Assembly (NCBI GenBank): GCA_041398745.1
Contig: JAWKUB010000002.1
Span: 1,116,001-1,180,000 of the forward strand
DNA: 64,000 bases
DNA from: JACKHO01 sp041398745
GTDB lineage: Bacteria > Planctomycetota > Planctomycetia > Planctomycetales > Planctomycetaceae
Direction: 5' to 3'
The notes beneath the pieces were generated by a model that saw only the letters and a list, made by a program, of their open reading frames with translations, did not search any database and had not been told where the DNA came from. The first letter of the stretch is position 1. Each line of letters opens with the position of its first letter. The position numbers and the translations under genes were made by a program. Below, in pieces: positions 39,833 through 51,700 of this stretch.

Positions 39833-42800
39833 CTACCGCAGTCGTGTACCGCTCACACTTCGAGCCGAGAATTCTGGCTTCAGATCTGATGGTGGTGGCA
39901 CCAGGAAGGCGGGACGTGATGGTTCGCTGGAAGGAAGACTGACCTTTGCGGGAGTTGGAGATTCGAACGGTGTGTCCATCGCGTCATTTGAAGCTGCCGC
40001 GGCCGATCCACAGGTTTGACCGCACAACTCAACATTGAGGGTCAATGTGTTTTCCAGCTTGATGATGTCCTTTCCTCCATTCACACTTAACGCGAGGAAG
40101 CCTTCAATTTGAATCTTCTTCGTGTCTTTCGGCAGTGGAGTACTTTGGAATAAACGAACAACTTCAGCCGCAATTCGGGCTCTCAAGTCCGCCGTTTCTT
40201 TCCAGTCCGCTGGCAGGCCAGTGACACCAAAATCCAAATACCCGTCAACCTTTTTGGGCTTCGCGTCTGTCGCACTTCCAAAAGTTTTCACCCAGGCTCG
40301 GAATCTGAAGCCGGTAATATTATTGAACGGCGACTTGCGATGGTTCTGAATGACGGCTGGCCCCCCCAGCTTGGCACTTTGCGGCTGACACGTTGAGTCG
40401 AGCACAATTTGAATGTCGGCAGAATCCTCCTTCCAGGAGAACTGATCGACGTGCTTCTTCTCAACGTGATCGGAAACCGCCTTGTCGGCAGCCTTCTTGG
40501 CTTCCTCATCCTTCTTCTTGGGAAGGATGGGGATATCAATGTGGTTGGAGACGCCGTAAGGAGTGGCGACGTGGACGTCGACGAAGTCACCGACAGGGTT
40601 TAGTTCTTTGGTAACCGTCAAACGCATGATTTGGCGACTAAGCATTTGCATGTTCTGTGGTTGAATGACCTGACCGCCAGCAATGACTTGCGTTTCATGC
40701 ACACTGAAATGGTCGCCCACAAGGAAAATGGAGGTGTCTCGATCCTGGCTCAATCCCGGCTCGCCGTAGAAGCCTTTCAGTTCGGGTGCCAAATCAGGCG
40801 TGCCGGTGTTGAAGAATTCAAAGCCACCGAGTGAGTTTTCAAACGGCATTTGGACATACGTCGTTTGTAGTGGCAGCCTTTCTTCGAGTTGATCGACCGC
40901 CCGCGTCAGGCGGTAGACTTCGTCCTGGCGGTAGAGGTGCTGATCTCGCACGCACTCCTGAGTCAGGCAACGCAGGTCGACAATTTCTTTTGAAAGCCCT
41001 ACGCCATCCCGCAAGTCGAGTTCCTTCTTCGCTGGGTTGTTCAGTCGGAACCAGTTGGTTCGCATGTCAAACACGACATACGGCACGAACGAGGGCATAA
41101 TAACAATGGCTGTGCATTCCCGAATCCCTGGTTCCAGATGTGACTGATTCAGAATGGCTTCCCGACCTGGGCCGCCAGTGAACAGCGTTTCCGCAAACGT
41201 CGCAATGTTCCCTTTCTGGCGTGGACTCTGCACCCGGGGATAAAACCGCCAGCCGAAGGTGTCGTCCCCATGCGAGAACCCAACGACTGTACGATTCAGC
41301 GCCACAGTCTCCATGTCGAGTTCCAGACGACGGGCCATCCGGGTAAAGTTCTGTGCGTTAATCCTGCCACTTGCGAATGCCAGTGACAAAGCCAACTGGA
41401 GTTCGCGACGCTGGCTGAAGCTATCGGCGACGTTCTGGTCCTGAGTGACAGGATCAATGGCGACGACGTGAATGGGCCAGCGGCACTGCACGTAGTCATT
41501 GAATGCCTGAATGGCCTCCATCGGAGGATTCGGCCCGTAGTAAGGCAGCCAGTCCGTCCGCAGGCAGTAGGCATTCTTCGCAGCCGCCAGATTCTGCATA
41601 TCCTCGACAAGGCGTTCGTTCAGCAGGGCTGATTCGACAATAATGGCCCAAGCGAGTGCTATGGTGTATTGCTGACGTTCTGACAAATGGTTCAGCGGGG
41701 GATTGCCCGTGGTGTCGACCGAAATTGAATTTCGAAATTCGCCGCAGAGCATTTGCATCGATCCGGTATCTTTTCGTCGGATTGCTGCGGCAAGTTCAGG
41801 TGAACAATGGCACCAGAGTTCTTCGTGGTGATTCAGGAATTCATACGCCGCATTGAATTCCTCGGCCATGACTTTCTGAACGTCAAGAACAAGTGTTGCC
41901 GCGTTATGGTGTGGGTCTTGCTTGATTGGAAGAAGTTTTAAGGCGACGTCTCGGAGTCCATGATTGCAGTGGACATCGAATGCGAGCGAAATCGGAAATG
42001 GCTGTTGAGCGCGGCGGGAGGGAGTTGTTGAGAGCGTGGGCAATGAGATCGCAGTCTGAATTTCCTTGAAAATGGTTTCAATCTGATCAAGCTGTGTTAG
42101 TAGCTTGTTAGCTTCGTCAAGTAACGGCTGCACGTCTGGCGTGCTGGCTCCGATTTTCCTGGCACTATCCCTGGATTCAAAGCCTGAGACGATCGCGTCT
42201 TTGACTTCTTGGAGCAGTTCCTTCTGTTCTTGTGGATTCTTTAAGTCCTCTTGCGAAGATTGAGAGTCTTGTCCTTGGCCATTGGTGTTCGATCCTTCTG
42301 GCAGTTGCAGCAGGTTGAACATCTGAAAACTCTGTTGTGATTCAAGTGGATCAGACAATCTGAAATCCTCGACCCTCAGATACTCTTTGGCTAATTCTTC
42401 ATAGCGCGCCTTGGCAGCAGCCTGGTTTGCGTCCGTCAATTGGCCAAACTCCCTGAGCTTCCTAGCAGCAACTTCGAATTTATCCTTCTCGGGCGTCAGT
42501 TTCAGAATCAGCAATTCCAAGTTGCACTGAAACAGACGAAGGCGCTGTGCCAATCTCGAATCATCGAGTCCGTTCGATGTGAGTATCTCAAGGATTTGTG
42601 CAATGTAGCGACGTGCATTGTCATATGATTTGAGTAGCTCGGCTGGGTCTAGAGATACTAAGTTGAGGGAATCTCCATTGCCAATTCTCATTGCATCTCG
42701 CGTTTCAGACAGCAATTGTTCAACCTGCTGCTTCTGGGTATCACCTATTTGGCTCCTACCAACCTGTTCCAGAATCTCCTTAGCCTTGGGATTGTCAATA

Positions 42801-43738
42801 AACTTCGCCAGCGGAAAACTCCATTGGTCGACCAAATCGTTGATAACCAGTCCGCGGAAGGTGTCCTGTAGCAGTTGCTCATGCAAGTGTGGTTTGGCGA
42901 TGACGGAGACTTCGGCTCCGTAGCCCATTTGGGTTCTCTTGCCAGGCAAGACGGAGACGGGGAGTCGGACGAGATGGAGCGCGTAGCCGGGGGCATCGGA
43001 CTTGTCGTCGCCGTCGCTAATGCGACGAAGTTCGTGGAGGTGGTTGAGGAAGCGTGATCGCTGGTCGAGCATGACTGTCGGCTCCAAAGCAATCTCCGAA
43101 TCTTTGAAGGACATTGGCTTGGGAGTGCCCAAGAAGTACTCATTGGGCAAGAGGTCTGTTAGATCATCCGGCGCATCTGGCGGGTCAAGTTCTCCGGCGT
43201 CACGAGTGGTCGTGGATGTCGTTTCAAAAATGGGATTCCCGTCCTTGTCACGTGCAATGACTCTATATTGGGGGGACGGAATCGACACATTGTTCCACAG
43301 GTGTAGCGGAGGAGGCTGGACGGTGTTGTAAACAGCTGACTTTCCTGTTGTTGTCTTCGGGGGTCCCAGAATGGAGGCACGACTGCCACTAGTTGCTGCT
43401 TGGAGAGCAAATGCATTCGCCAGAAATGCGGTGTCAGCGCGGCTAATCGAAGCGTTGACGGTGGACGCAAAATTATCCTTCTGGCCCGCCATCACCTGTT
43501 CATATTCCTGCCGGTACTTCGTCAGCCGTGCCTGGCCCCAGACGTCCGGGTCTTTGATGACGACGGTGCCGTATTGGTCGAGGTGGCGTTCGAGGCGGTC
43601 GATGGAGCCGGCCAAGCGTTCGACGCTGGTGGTCGGTCCGAAAGGCCAGCCGCCGGCGAAGACCTGAGGCGGAACAATGGTGGTCAGCGTAACCGCGACG
43701 AGACAAAGCGTCGCTGTAAACTTCCGTAAAGGCCACAT
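39833..43738 (-). CDS. Large exported protein of unknown function (1301 aa)
   Basis: I do not recognise the family. The start at 43738 gives a clear signal peptide (MWPLRKFTATLCLVAVTLTT, cleavage near FAGG), with AAGGG about eight bases upstream; a longer frame to 43780 would bury it. The first half is charged and helical (for example VERLAGSIDRLERHLDQYG). The region near EPGLSQDRDTSIFLVGDH and VIAGGQVIQPQNM resembles an IPT/TIG-like beta domain. The last 250 residues are beta-rich, then turn proline/serine-rich. No membrane helix follows the signal peptide, so it is probably periplasmic or surface exposed. It is the first gene inside the putative island. Confidence 0.7.
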   Translation of the reverse strand: MWPLRKFTATLCLVAVTLTTIVPPQVFAGGWPFGPTTSVERLAGSIDRLERHLDQYGTVVIKDPDVWGQARLTKYRQEYEQVMAGQKDNFASTVNASISRADTAFLANAFALQAATSGSRASILGPPKTTTGKSAVYNTVQPPPLHLWNNVSIPSPQYRVIARDKDGNPIFETTSTTTRDAGELDPPDAPDDLTDLLPNEYFLGTPKPMSFKDSEIALEPTVMLDQRSRFLNHLHELRRISDGDDKSDAPGYALHLVRLPVSVLPGKRTQMGYGAEVSVIAKPHLHEQLLQDTFRGLVINDLVDQWSFPLAKFIDNPKAKEILEQVGRSQIGDTQKQQVEQLLSETRDAMRIGNGDSLNLVSLDPAELLKSYDNARRYIAQILEILTSNGLDDSRLAQRLRLFQCNLELLILKLTPEKDKFEVAARKLREFGQLTDANQAAAKARYEELAKEYLRVEDFRLSDPLESQQSFQMFNLLQLPEGSNTNGQGQDSQSSQEDLKNPQEQKELLQEVKDAIVSGFESRDSARKIGASTPDVQPLLDEANKLLTQLDQIETIFKEIQTAISLPTLSTTPSRRAQQPFPISLAFDVHCNHGLRDVALKLLPIKQDPHHNAATLVLDVQKVMAEEFNAAYEFLNHHEELWCHCSPELAAAIRRKDTGSMQMLCGEFRNSISVDTTGNPPLNHLSERQQYTIALAWAIIVESALLNERLVEDMQNLAAAKNAYCLRTDWLPYYGPNPPMEAIQAFNDYVQCRWPIHVVAIDPVTQDQNVADSFSQRRELQLALSLAFASGRINAQNFTRMARRLELDMETVALNRTVVGFSHGDDTFGWRFYPRVQSPRQKGNIATFAETLFTGGPGREAILNQSHLEPGIRECTAIVIMPSFVPYVVFDMRTNWFRLNNPAKKELDLRDGVGLSKEIVDLRCLTQECVRDQHLYRQDEVYRLTRAVDQLEERLPLQTTYVQMPFENSLGGFEFFNTGTPDLAPELKGFYGEPGLSQDRDTSIFLVGDHFSVHETQVIAGGQVIQPQNMQMLSRQIMRLTVTKELNPVGDFVDVHVATPYGVSNHIDIPILPKKKDEEAKKAADKAVSDHVEKKHVDQFSWKEDSADIQIVLDSTCQPQSAKLGGPAVIQNHRKSPFNNITGFRFRAWVKTFGSATDAKPKKVDGYLDFGVTGLPADWKETADLRARIAAEVVRLFQSTPLPKDTKKIQIEGFLALSVNGGKDIIKLENTLTLNVELCGQTCGSAAAASNDAMDTPFESPTPAKVSLPSSEPSRPAFLVPPPSDLKPEFSARSVSGTRLR

Positions 43739-44374
43739 GGAATTTGCCCTTCCAGACTCGTGACGCCACCACTCATTCACAGGGCCCGTCTTGAATCAAT
43801 CTGCCAAGATTGAAAGGAATGAGTGACGCGGCGCAAACGTGAGAGATTTCGCCCTGCATTCGTTAGAATCGTCACGTCGCGTGCGATAACTGCGAACGAA
43901 ACATCTGCCGTAGACGGTCCCCGCCGAATTTTCCCAAAGAATCGGAATAATCAGCAGCATTTGCCCAGATTAGCAGTAATTCCAGCCAGGGTTCAGCATC
44001 GCATGTCCGTCCCGCAGCATCTTCACAGTTTGGGATGGCTCCTCACGCTTCCGTCATTCCCTTGCCATCTCAACGGTCCCCTCATCCCATTACCCGCAGT
44101 TGAAACCTTCATAACACATGGACCAGGTTTTCAAAGGCAGGCCAGATCATCTGGGCGCTATGTTTTTAGTCCATCACACCCACCCCACCAATCGCTACGT
44201 TTTCTGACCGGCGTCTACATCATCGTAGCGCGGATCATTGCTGGTATTTGGCGGAATATTTCGATACGTTGACGTTTGCTTTGGAAGCGTTGCCGAAGTT
44301 CAAATGAAGTTCGGGGGCTTAGGGAATTCGCTCTCGACAGGCCATTGGGGTAGGTTTTTGGGGACCAGATTTCG
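43739..44374. other. Divergent non-coding region upstream of the SIR2-TIR operon
   Basis: About 635 bases between the leftward exported-protein gene and the rightward SIR2-TIR gene. It must carry both promoters. Open frames on the + strand (for example 43823-44272) have no recognisable protein features. I see no clear -10/-35 pair, tRNA or repeat. Confidence 0.45.
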
Positions 44375-45745
44375 ATGAGAAAGAGATATTGGGATCGACT
44401 CCTTAAAGAGATTCGGCAGCACCGAGTCGTTCCAATAATTGGCTCCGAGTTGTTGCGACTGACTGAAGACAACGAAACATTTCTCCTCTACGAACGTGTC
44501 GCAATTGAATTGGCGCGCGAGCTTGAAATTGAATTCGACGTCGACGATGCCCCTACGATTAATCAAGTTGCAATCGAATTTCGAGACCAGGGTGGTGATA
44601 CGCTGGACGTCTACTATCAGGTCAGCGAGATCCTCCAATCTCACCTTCATCAGATTCCAGAGCCGCTTCAAAAGTTGGCGGAAATTCGGGACTTTGATCT
44701 ATTTTTGTCCACCACGCCCGACGACTTGATGGCTAGAGCACTCAATGAAACTCGATTCGGTGGAGAACGCTCTACGACAGAATTGGCGTTTTCGCCAAAT
44801 TCGAACCTTGAAGATCTCAAAGATGGCTATAGCCCTGAACCGGATTTTTCTCCCGTTGTCTATCGGCTGTTTGGGAATTCCGGTATGGCACCAGACTTCG
44901 TCGTGACAGAAGACGATATTCTAAGGTACGTAAGTACACTCCAAAACCAGGAATACAGACCTGAGAATCTTTTTGACGTTCTATATCCACGATCATTGGC
45001 GTGGATTGGTGCAAGCTTCCCGAATTGGCTGCTTCGATTCATGCTATGTTCGACAAAGGGTGAGTCGCTCTTTCTCGCCGATGGAGTTCGAGGCTATGTC
45101 GCCAATCAATGGGCTCATGGTGACGCAAACCTGAAAGAGTTCTTGAATCGGCAACATGCTGTTCTATTCGATTCTGGCGACGCATGTGACTTCGTTGACG
45201 AACTACATGGCAGGTGGCTGGATAGATTTGGTTGCCAAACTGTCGGCAGTGGCGAAAAAGATATTGGCGCGAGCATAGGCATGACGCCGTTTCCGAAAAA
45301 CGGCGTCTTCATAAGCTATGCAAGTGAGGATCGCTCTGCGGCCGAATCGCTTCGTCGAGCGCTCGGTGACTTTGGGATTCAAGCATGGTTAGACACACAC
45401 GAACTTCGATCGGGTGACATTTGGAGTGAAGTGATCCAACAGAATATTGAAAGTTGTTCGATATTCCTTCCGCTGATTTCGCAGCACACGCAAACGGAGC
45501 ATCGCCGTTATTTTCGGGCTGAGTGGAATATGGCAATACGTGAATCGGATTTGCGACCAGATACTCATCCATTTATTCAGCCCATTCGGATCGACGACAG
45601 CGATCCGAATCTTGACCATGTACCCCAGGAGTTTCGTCGCCGACACATTCAGAAATTCCCTTCAGGCATTCCGAATGCCGAGTTCCTAGATCGAACCAAA
45701 CGCCTATTACGTCACATGAGTCGATTAGAAAGAAGAGTCAATTGA
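44375..45745 (+). CDS. SIR2-like/TIR fusion protein, probable NAD-targeting effector (456 aa)
   Basis: Two domains. Residues about 5-265 are SIR2-like: VVPIIGSELL (the nucleotide-binding start), FDLFLSTTPDDLMARAL, VVYRLFGNSGMAPDFVVTEDD and LAWIGASFPNWLLRFML. The sirtuin catalytic His-Gly pair is not seen; the matching place reads LFG, so this part may only bind NAD or a nucleotide. Residues 308-450 are a TIR domain: KNGVFISYASEDRSAAESLR, GIQAWLDTHELRSGDIWSEV, FLPLISQHT and FRAEWNMAIRE, where E383 is the candidate catalytic glutamate of NAD-cleaving TIRs. The stop overlaps the next gene's ATG by one base (TGATG), so the two proteins are probably made together. Sampled base composition is AT-richer than the left-hand genes, in line with transfer. 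Confidence 0.85.
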   Translation: MRKRYWDRLLKEIRQHRVVPIIGSELLRLTEDNETFLLYERVAIELARELEIEFDVDDAPTINQVAIEFRDQGGDTLDVYYQVSEILQSHLHQIPEPLQKLAEIRDFDLFLSTTPDDLMARALNETRFGGERSTTELAFSPNSNLEDLKDGYSPEPDFSPVVYRLFGNSGMAPDFVVTEDDILRYVSTLQNQEYRPENLFDVLYPRSLAWIGASFPNWLLRFMLCSTKGESLFLADGVRGYVANQWAHGDANLKEFLNRQHAVLFDSGDACDFVDELHGRWLDRFGCQTVGSGEKDIGASIGMTPFPKNGVFISYASEDRSAAESLRRALGDFGIQAWLDTHELRSGDIWSEVIQQNIESCSIFLPLISQHTQTEHRRYFRAEWNMAIRESDLRPDTHPFIQPIRIDDSDPNLDHVPQEFRRRHIQKFPSGIPNAEFLDRTKRLLRHMSRLERRVN

Positions 45746-48700
45746 TGCCAGAATCGGACAACAAGGTTTTTGATTGGCAACATGTTCGATGGCTTGGCCT
45801 ACGATCGTACGAAGAAAGCGACTCGGACCTGTTCTTCGGACGCACAGAAGACACCCAGAAGCTGATGAAAATGGTTCGGAGGGAACCATTGACGGTTCTG
45901 TTTGCTCCTTCTGGGACTGGTAAGACATCGCTAATTCGAGCTGGCCTTTTTCCAGAACTACGGCGTTCGGGATTCTTGCCAATTCGCATTCGTTTGGACC
46001 ACACAATTGCCGGAATTGACCACTCGCGATTCATACGAAGTGAGATCGAACGTGTCGCTTTATCGGCCAATCTTGAAGTCAACACGATCGTTCCACCACA
46101 GTCAGCCCCCGATGAAGAAACGTTGTGGGAGTACATGCACCGTGTCGAGCTGTGGGATGAGAACAACGAGCTCGTGACGCCCGTCGTCGTTCTTGATCAG
46201 TTTGAGGAAGTCTTCACTCTTGGGAAGGACCGTCCCGAAACTGATGCATTCCTCGATTTGTTTGCCGATATTGTTGAGAAGCGTGTACCAACGGCACTAC
46301 GTGCACGCCTACAGAATCGCCAAGAGCGCCTAGCAATTCCAATCGAGACTCAGACTTTTCGATTTGTCATTTCTCTTCGCCAGGATTTCGTCGCTCAACT
46401 GGATGAATTGAAAAGGCGCATGCCTTCGGTCATGCGAAATCGCTACCCACTACATCAACTCTCGGGTGAGCAAGCGCTCCAAGTTGTGTTGGGACCCGGC
46501 GAAGGAATCATCGACCATGAAGTCGCTAGGAGAATTGTCTGGATTGTTGCGGGGCAGTCAGAGAACAATTACTCAGCGGGAGTCGATTTCTCTAAGCTGT
46601 CGGTTGAGCCAAATCACCTCTCGCTAGTTTGTCACGAATTGGACGAAGAGCGAATTCGCGAAGGTGAAAGTCAAATTTCCGCGGCGGACTTAGAGGCACA
46701 AAGTCATGACATACTGACACGCTTCTACGCCGAGAGCTTTGACGGGCTCGCTCCTTCGGACCGCGCTTTCGTTGAGGACAACCTCATAACCGCGACCGGT
46801 TACCGCAAGTCACAGCCAATCGATGACGCCATGGCTCGCGGACTCTCGCATTCGGCACTAACACAGTTGGTGGACCGACATGTCTTACGGTATGTGGATC
46901 GGCGCGATATTCAGCACATTGAACTGACACACGATTTATTGACCGGGGTGGTAGTGGAAAGCCGTGACCGCCGACGTGCCGAGATGGAGAAGAAGGTTCT
47001 TTTAGAAGAACGCCGCATCGAACGCAAACGCAGGCAGTTCACCGTCGCGATTAGTCTGATCTTCCTGGCTGTCATGGGGGTCGCCATCTTCTTCGCAATT
47101 CAGGCCCAAAAGGCTGAGCGAGTCGCTCAGGAACGGCAACGTGAGACGGAAGCACTTTTGAGCTACATGACAAATGACCTCTACGACGGTCTTGAGCCAA
47201 TCGGACGGCTTGACCTGCTTCAAGACGTGGTAGAACAGGCCCAGCATCACTTTGAAGATCCAAACGCGAGGGCCAGCCTCGAAGTGGTTCCACTTGAGCA
47301 CGGTCGCACTCTCAACCGGATTGCAAATGTACTATTGATGCACGGGGCACTCTCCGAATCCATCGAAGCACACCGGAAGGCAATTTCAATTGTTGAGGAT
47401 GGAATCAATGCCAATCGGTTTCCAGACCTAGGTGCGGCTAGAAATGACCTTGCGCGATTTCGCATGGACTATGCAGAGTTGATGAGTGATTGGGCGAATC
47501 CAGTGGAGGCATCAGAGTTATTGCGGCAAGTTCGCCAACAGGTCGATGCCACCGATTCACCGATAGTCAGCAAGACAAAACATAGGTTGAATCTGCTTTC
47601 GGGACGCGTTCAGCGATTGCTTGGCCGACTAACAGAGTCCAAGCATCTTCTTGTCAAAGGCAGGCAAGAGTTGACGGCCTCATTCAATAATCCTGCCGAG
47701 GAAGAAGAGCAAACGCTTCTGATTATCGACTATCGAATGGAACTCGCGCAGGTCGCAAAATTGCAGAATGACTTTCCAACTGCTTTTGGTGAGTTGCACG
47801 CAGCACTGACACAGGTTTCGAAGCTCGTCGATTCATCCCCTGGCAACAATGAGTGGCTCTTAAAGAAAGTACGTCTCCTCGCTCTGCTTGGCGACTTGCA
47901 TTTACAATTGGGCGATACGGCGGGAGCACGTGACAAATTTGAACCCGCTTTGGCGATTGGCCTGCATCAAAATGCCGAAACGGGGTTGTATGAGAATCGC
48001 TCAACACAGCGTGAATTCAAGGGCAACTCTCAGTGGGGGAGAGCTGTGGTCAGAGCATACCTGGATCTCGGTCGCACTCTACATCTGGAAGCATTGGCAA
48101 CCAATACGGGGGACGAATCATGGACGTCGGACTTTGAGGCCGCTATCGAGGAATCCCGGAAGCTCCCAGTCAACTCACTCAATGAGTTGTTACGAGCGGA
48201 AGTGCTACGTGAGTATGCGGTGCGGATTGCGTCTCCAAAAGGGGGAGGCAATACTCGCGAGTCGGAAGATCTAATCGCAGAAAGTCTTAAACTAACTGGG
48301 CATGCACTCGAAGTTGGTGGAACCGGGAATCCAACCATTCAGCTGTCATCCCTACAATCAAAACTAGATCTGGCACACATGCAGGCCGACGTTGATTCGC
48401 GCACGCTGGGCGAACTGATGAAGGAAATTGAGCAGCAACTCTCGAATGTGATTTCTTCTACCTCGGGATGGTCTCTTCCGCTCGAACGCAAAGCAAGTTT
48501 ACTCGAATTCTGGGCAGAGCAAGAACGCCTGCGCGGTAATATTGCGACTGCAATCGAACGGCTGCAGACCGCAATCCTTTATAGAAAAACATCATGCCAA
48601 ATTGATGATGAAGTATTGTCAAGAAAGCGCGATTTGGCAGATACCCATTGGAAGTTGGCCGAGATTCTCGCTTGGTCTGAGCAATCTCCCGAGGGGGCTG

Positions 48701-51700
48701 AAGAAGCAGCCCGCCACTTTCTGGAGTATGAAGTTCTGATTGACAAAGCTCACTGGACTTTAGCTGATCAACTACGGATTGCCGAGGCAAAGTTTCGCGT
48801 TGCTGAGCTACTCATGAGGATTGAACGTGGCTCCGAAGCCCGAAGGTCATTGGAGGCAGCTTCCGAACTGGGCTGGAGCAAAGCATCCGCCGAGTTGGCA
48901 AAGAAGCACCCAAGCGGCTCGGCCGAACAACGCATGTATACTCAATTGGCAAAGCGGCAACGGCATTCCCAAGTACTGGTCCCGTGTCTGCTGCACGACA
49001 TTCTAGACGATGGTGCAGCCACTACCATAGATCGAATTGTTCGTGCAGAGATTATTCTAATGGGGCCTCTAGCGTCTGAACGGCATCTGAATGGAAAAAC
49101 GGGCACACTTGGTAGCCAGACTGACCTCACAGAATTTCAACGGGAGGTGAATCGCCTTGAACGCCAGCTTCATCTGAAACTGGCGCCCGAAGCACTCCAG
49201 CAAATCGAAAGTTGGAGAAGCAATTTGATCAAAGATCCCCAACTAGGATTCAGCTTGGCTGACTTAACAGACGTCGAAGCACCATCCTTGAAGGCAGCTA
49301 CAGCTACGCCAGCCAATTCATCTGGAGACACCATTCAACTTGGTTCACCTCTGATGTACACCTATCCCGATCGCGCACCAACGGTGATCGGAACGGAATG
49401 CACGTTTCGATGGGCATATCGCGGCTCTGAGCGAGATAGTCGGAGATTTCGACTACAAGTTGCCAGAAAATCGGCACTTCCCGGTGGCCGATTCAGTGGC
49501 GTTGACGCCGCCCAGCAGCTGCTATTAGACACCATCGTCGACGGCACAAGTTATCGGCATGTCTTTGCATCGGATAAATCGGTGTGGAACTGCGAAGTCG
49601 TCTGGCGAGTTCGATTAGAAGGGGACAACTCAGCGGGTCAACGAGACAGCAATGGATGGACTGATGACCATTACTTGGAAGTTTATGACTCCTTATGGAA
49701 ACGGGTTGAACTGACTAATGAATTGCGAGTCGGAATCTTCGAGTTCGATGGGGACCTGATGGTTTGGAAGCCCGGGCAAGAACGGCCAGTGGAGGGATTC
49801 AACGGCGAATTGCTTACGTACGTTCAATCAACTCTGTCCGAGGAATTGCGTACTGACCGCTCATTGCTGTTAGACAACTTGGATTCTGAACTGGAGAATC
49901 TGAGAAGAACGGAAGCGGAACTGAGCGGTTTGGGAAATCGTGATCGCCCATTCCCAGAGCTTGACGCTCGAGCAGCAAAATGTATTGAGCAAATCCAGAG
50001 GTTGGAAGAACAAATCCAGAATCTAACGAGATTTCGGGGAAGTGCTCTCGAAATCAAAGCGTACAAGTATAGCTGGAGTGGTATGATTGAGGCGGCTGGG
50101 CGAGCCGAAGTTGACTTAGCGTTGTCCGTGGTAACACGTACAAAGGAACGCGAGCAGCGATTCAATGTTCGCTTCTCCGAGCCTTACTACGAAACTCAGT
50201 TTGCCATAGTCTCTAGGGCTCAAACACAGATCAGTTCCATCGACGAGCTCGTTAATAGCAATTTGCGAATTGTTGCGAACGAAGGCTTTCGTGGAGAGAG
50301 ACTCGCCCAACTGCTCGCGAGCCTCGACAACTCAACGAATGGGAAGGGCGGTGAGGGGCGTGTCGATAGCCTCTCCTATCAGAAAGTAGACGTGCTTATC
50401 GACCGTGTCATTGGTAAGCACCAGAACAGGGAACAGGACATTCCAATCGAAGAAGTTGTCGCGATTACGGACGTTGCGTTCATTGAACAACACCTTCATG
50501 AGGATGAAAGCAGCAAGTCCAATGATCAAACTGAGGAGAAAAAGGCCGATCAATTAAAGCAGATGAAAAGAGATGCCCTGCACATCAAAGTCCTTCGGGA
50601 AAGTGATTATCGCGACGCTATGGAAATCGCCCAAAGACGCGATAACGTTGAAGCACATCATCAGTTGGCGAACATGTTTCGCGATTACGGCGGGGCCGAG
50701 CACGAACAGTATGCAATGGTATTCTCGCCAGCCCCGGCAGCAAAATCCCTTCGAGAGAAGGTCAATAGGTCCATTTTGGCATTTCGACAAGAGGAAAATG
50801 GCGACGGCTTAAGCTTTGCGGAGGCAGCCTGCGAGAAAGCTCAAATACCAATTTCGTACCGGCTCTATGGCGGACAGCAACTGACTGACGAACAGCGAGC
50901 CTTGCCAACGGTTGTCGCAAGTTCTCCAATGCGACGTACTGCTTCTGACCATGTGCTCGGTGGTGAAGCCAAGTTCAGGTGGCATTCACTTGGCACAAAC
51001 TCAAGTTCCCACCGGCACCGATTGCAGATTTCTAAGCGCGCGGACTTTTCAGATATTGTGTTCGATAGAGTTTTCATTGACCTTTCGATCGATCCAGAGG
51101 GGTTCTCTTCAGTTTCCGTCTCCGGCAGCGACTTGATGGACAACATGGGACGACTCTTCTGGAGAGTGAAGTCATTTCAGTCGAATACTGCAGAAGATTT
51201 GTTTCCGGAAGACGGTTGGTGTAATCCAATTGGGTTCAGTTATTACCCCGACTGTATTACTCGCATCCGCGATCGGAAGAAACTGTACGTGGCGGTCAAC
51301 GTCAGCAACGGATACAGCGTGTACCGCACGCCTGAGGGAAAACTGAGCGGATTTGATGTGGATATTGTCAATCTGCTCAGGGATTCCATTGAGCAGCAAG
51401 ACCCAAGTGGCGAGAGAATTGAAGTTGAAACAGTAGAAGTTGACTTATTCTCGATGTTTGACAATGTCAAAAGTGGGGAAGTCGATTTCGCGATTTCCGG
51501 GATTTCCGGGTGGGATAAGAGAGCGACTGAATATGGCATTGTGTTTTCTGAGCCGTATTGCTGGACATGTCAAGCTGCAGTATGGACAGACCAATCTGGA
51601 ATCCAAAGTGCACAAGACCTGGCCGGTTGTGATGTCATAGCCTACGCGACAAGAGCATCAGATCTTGCAAAAGCACTAGGCAGCAAACTTACGCTAGCAC

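Noticed and set aside
43823..44272. 149-residue open frame between divergent genes
   Set aside because: The translation is rich in Pro, Arg and His without domain features or a ribosome binding site, and it lies in a promoter region.
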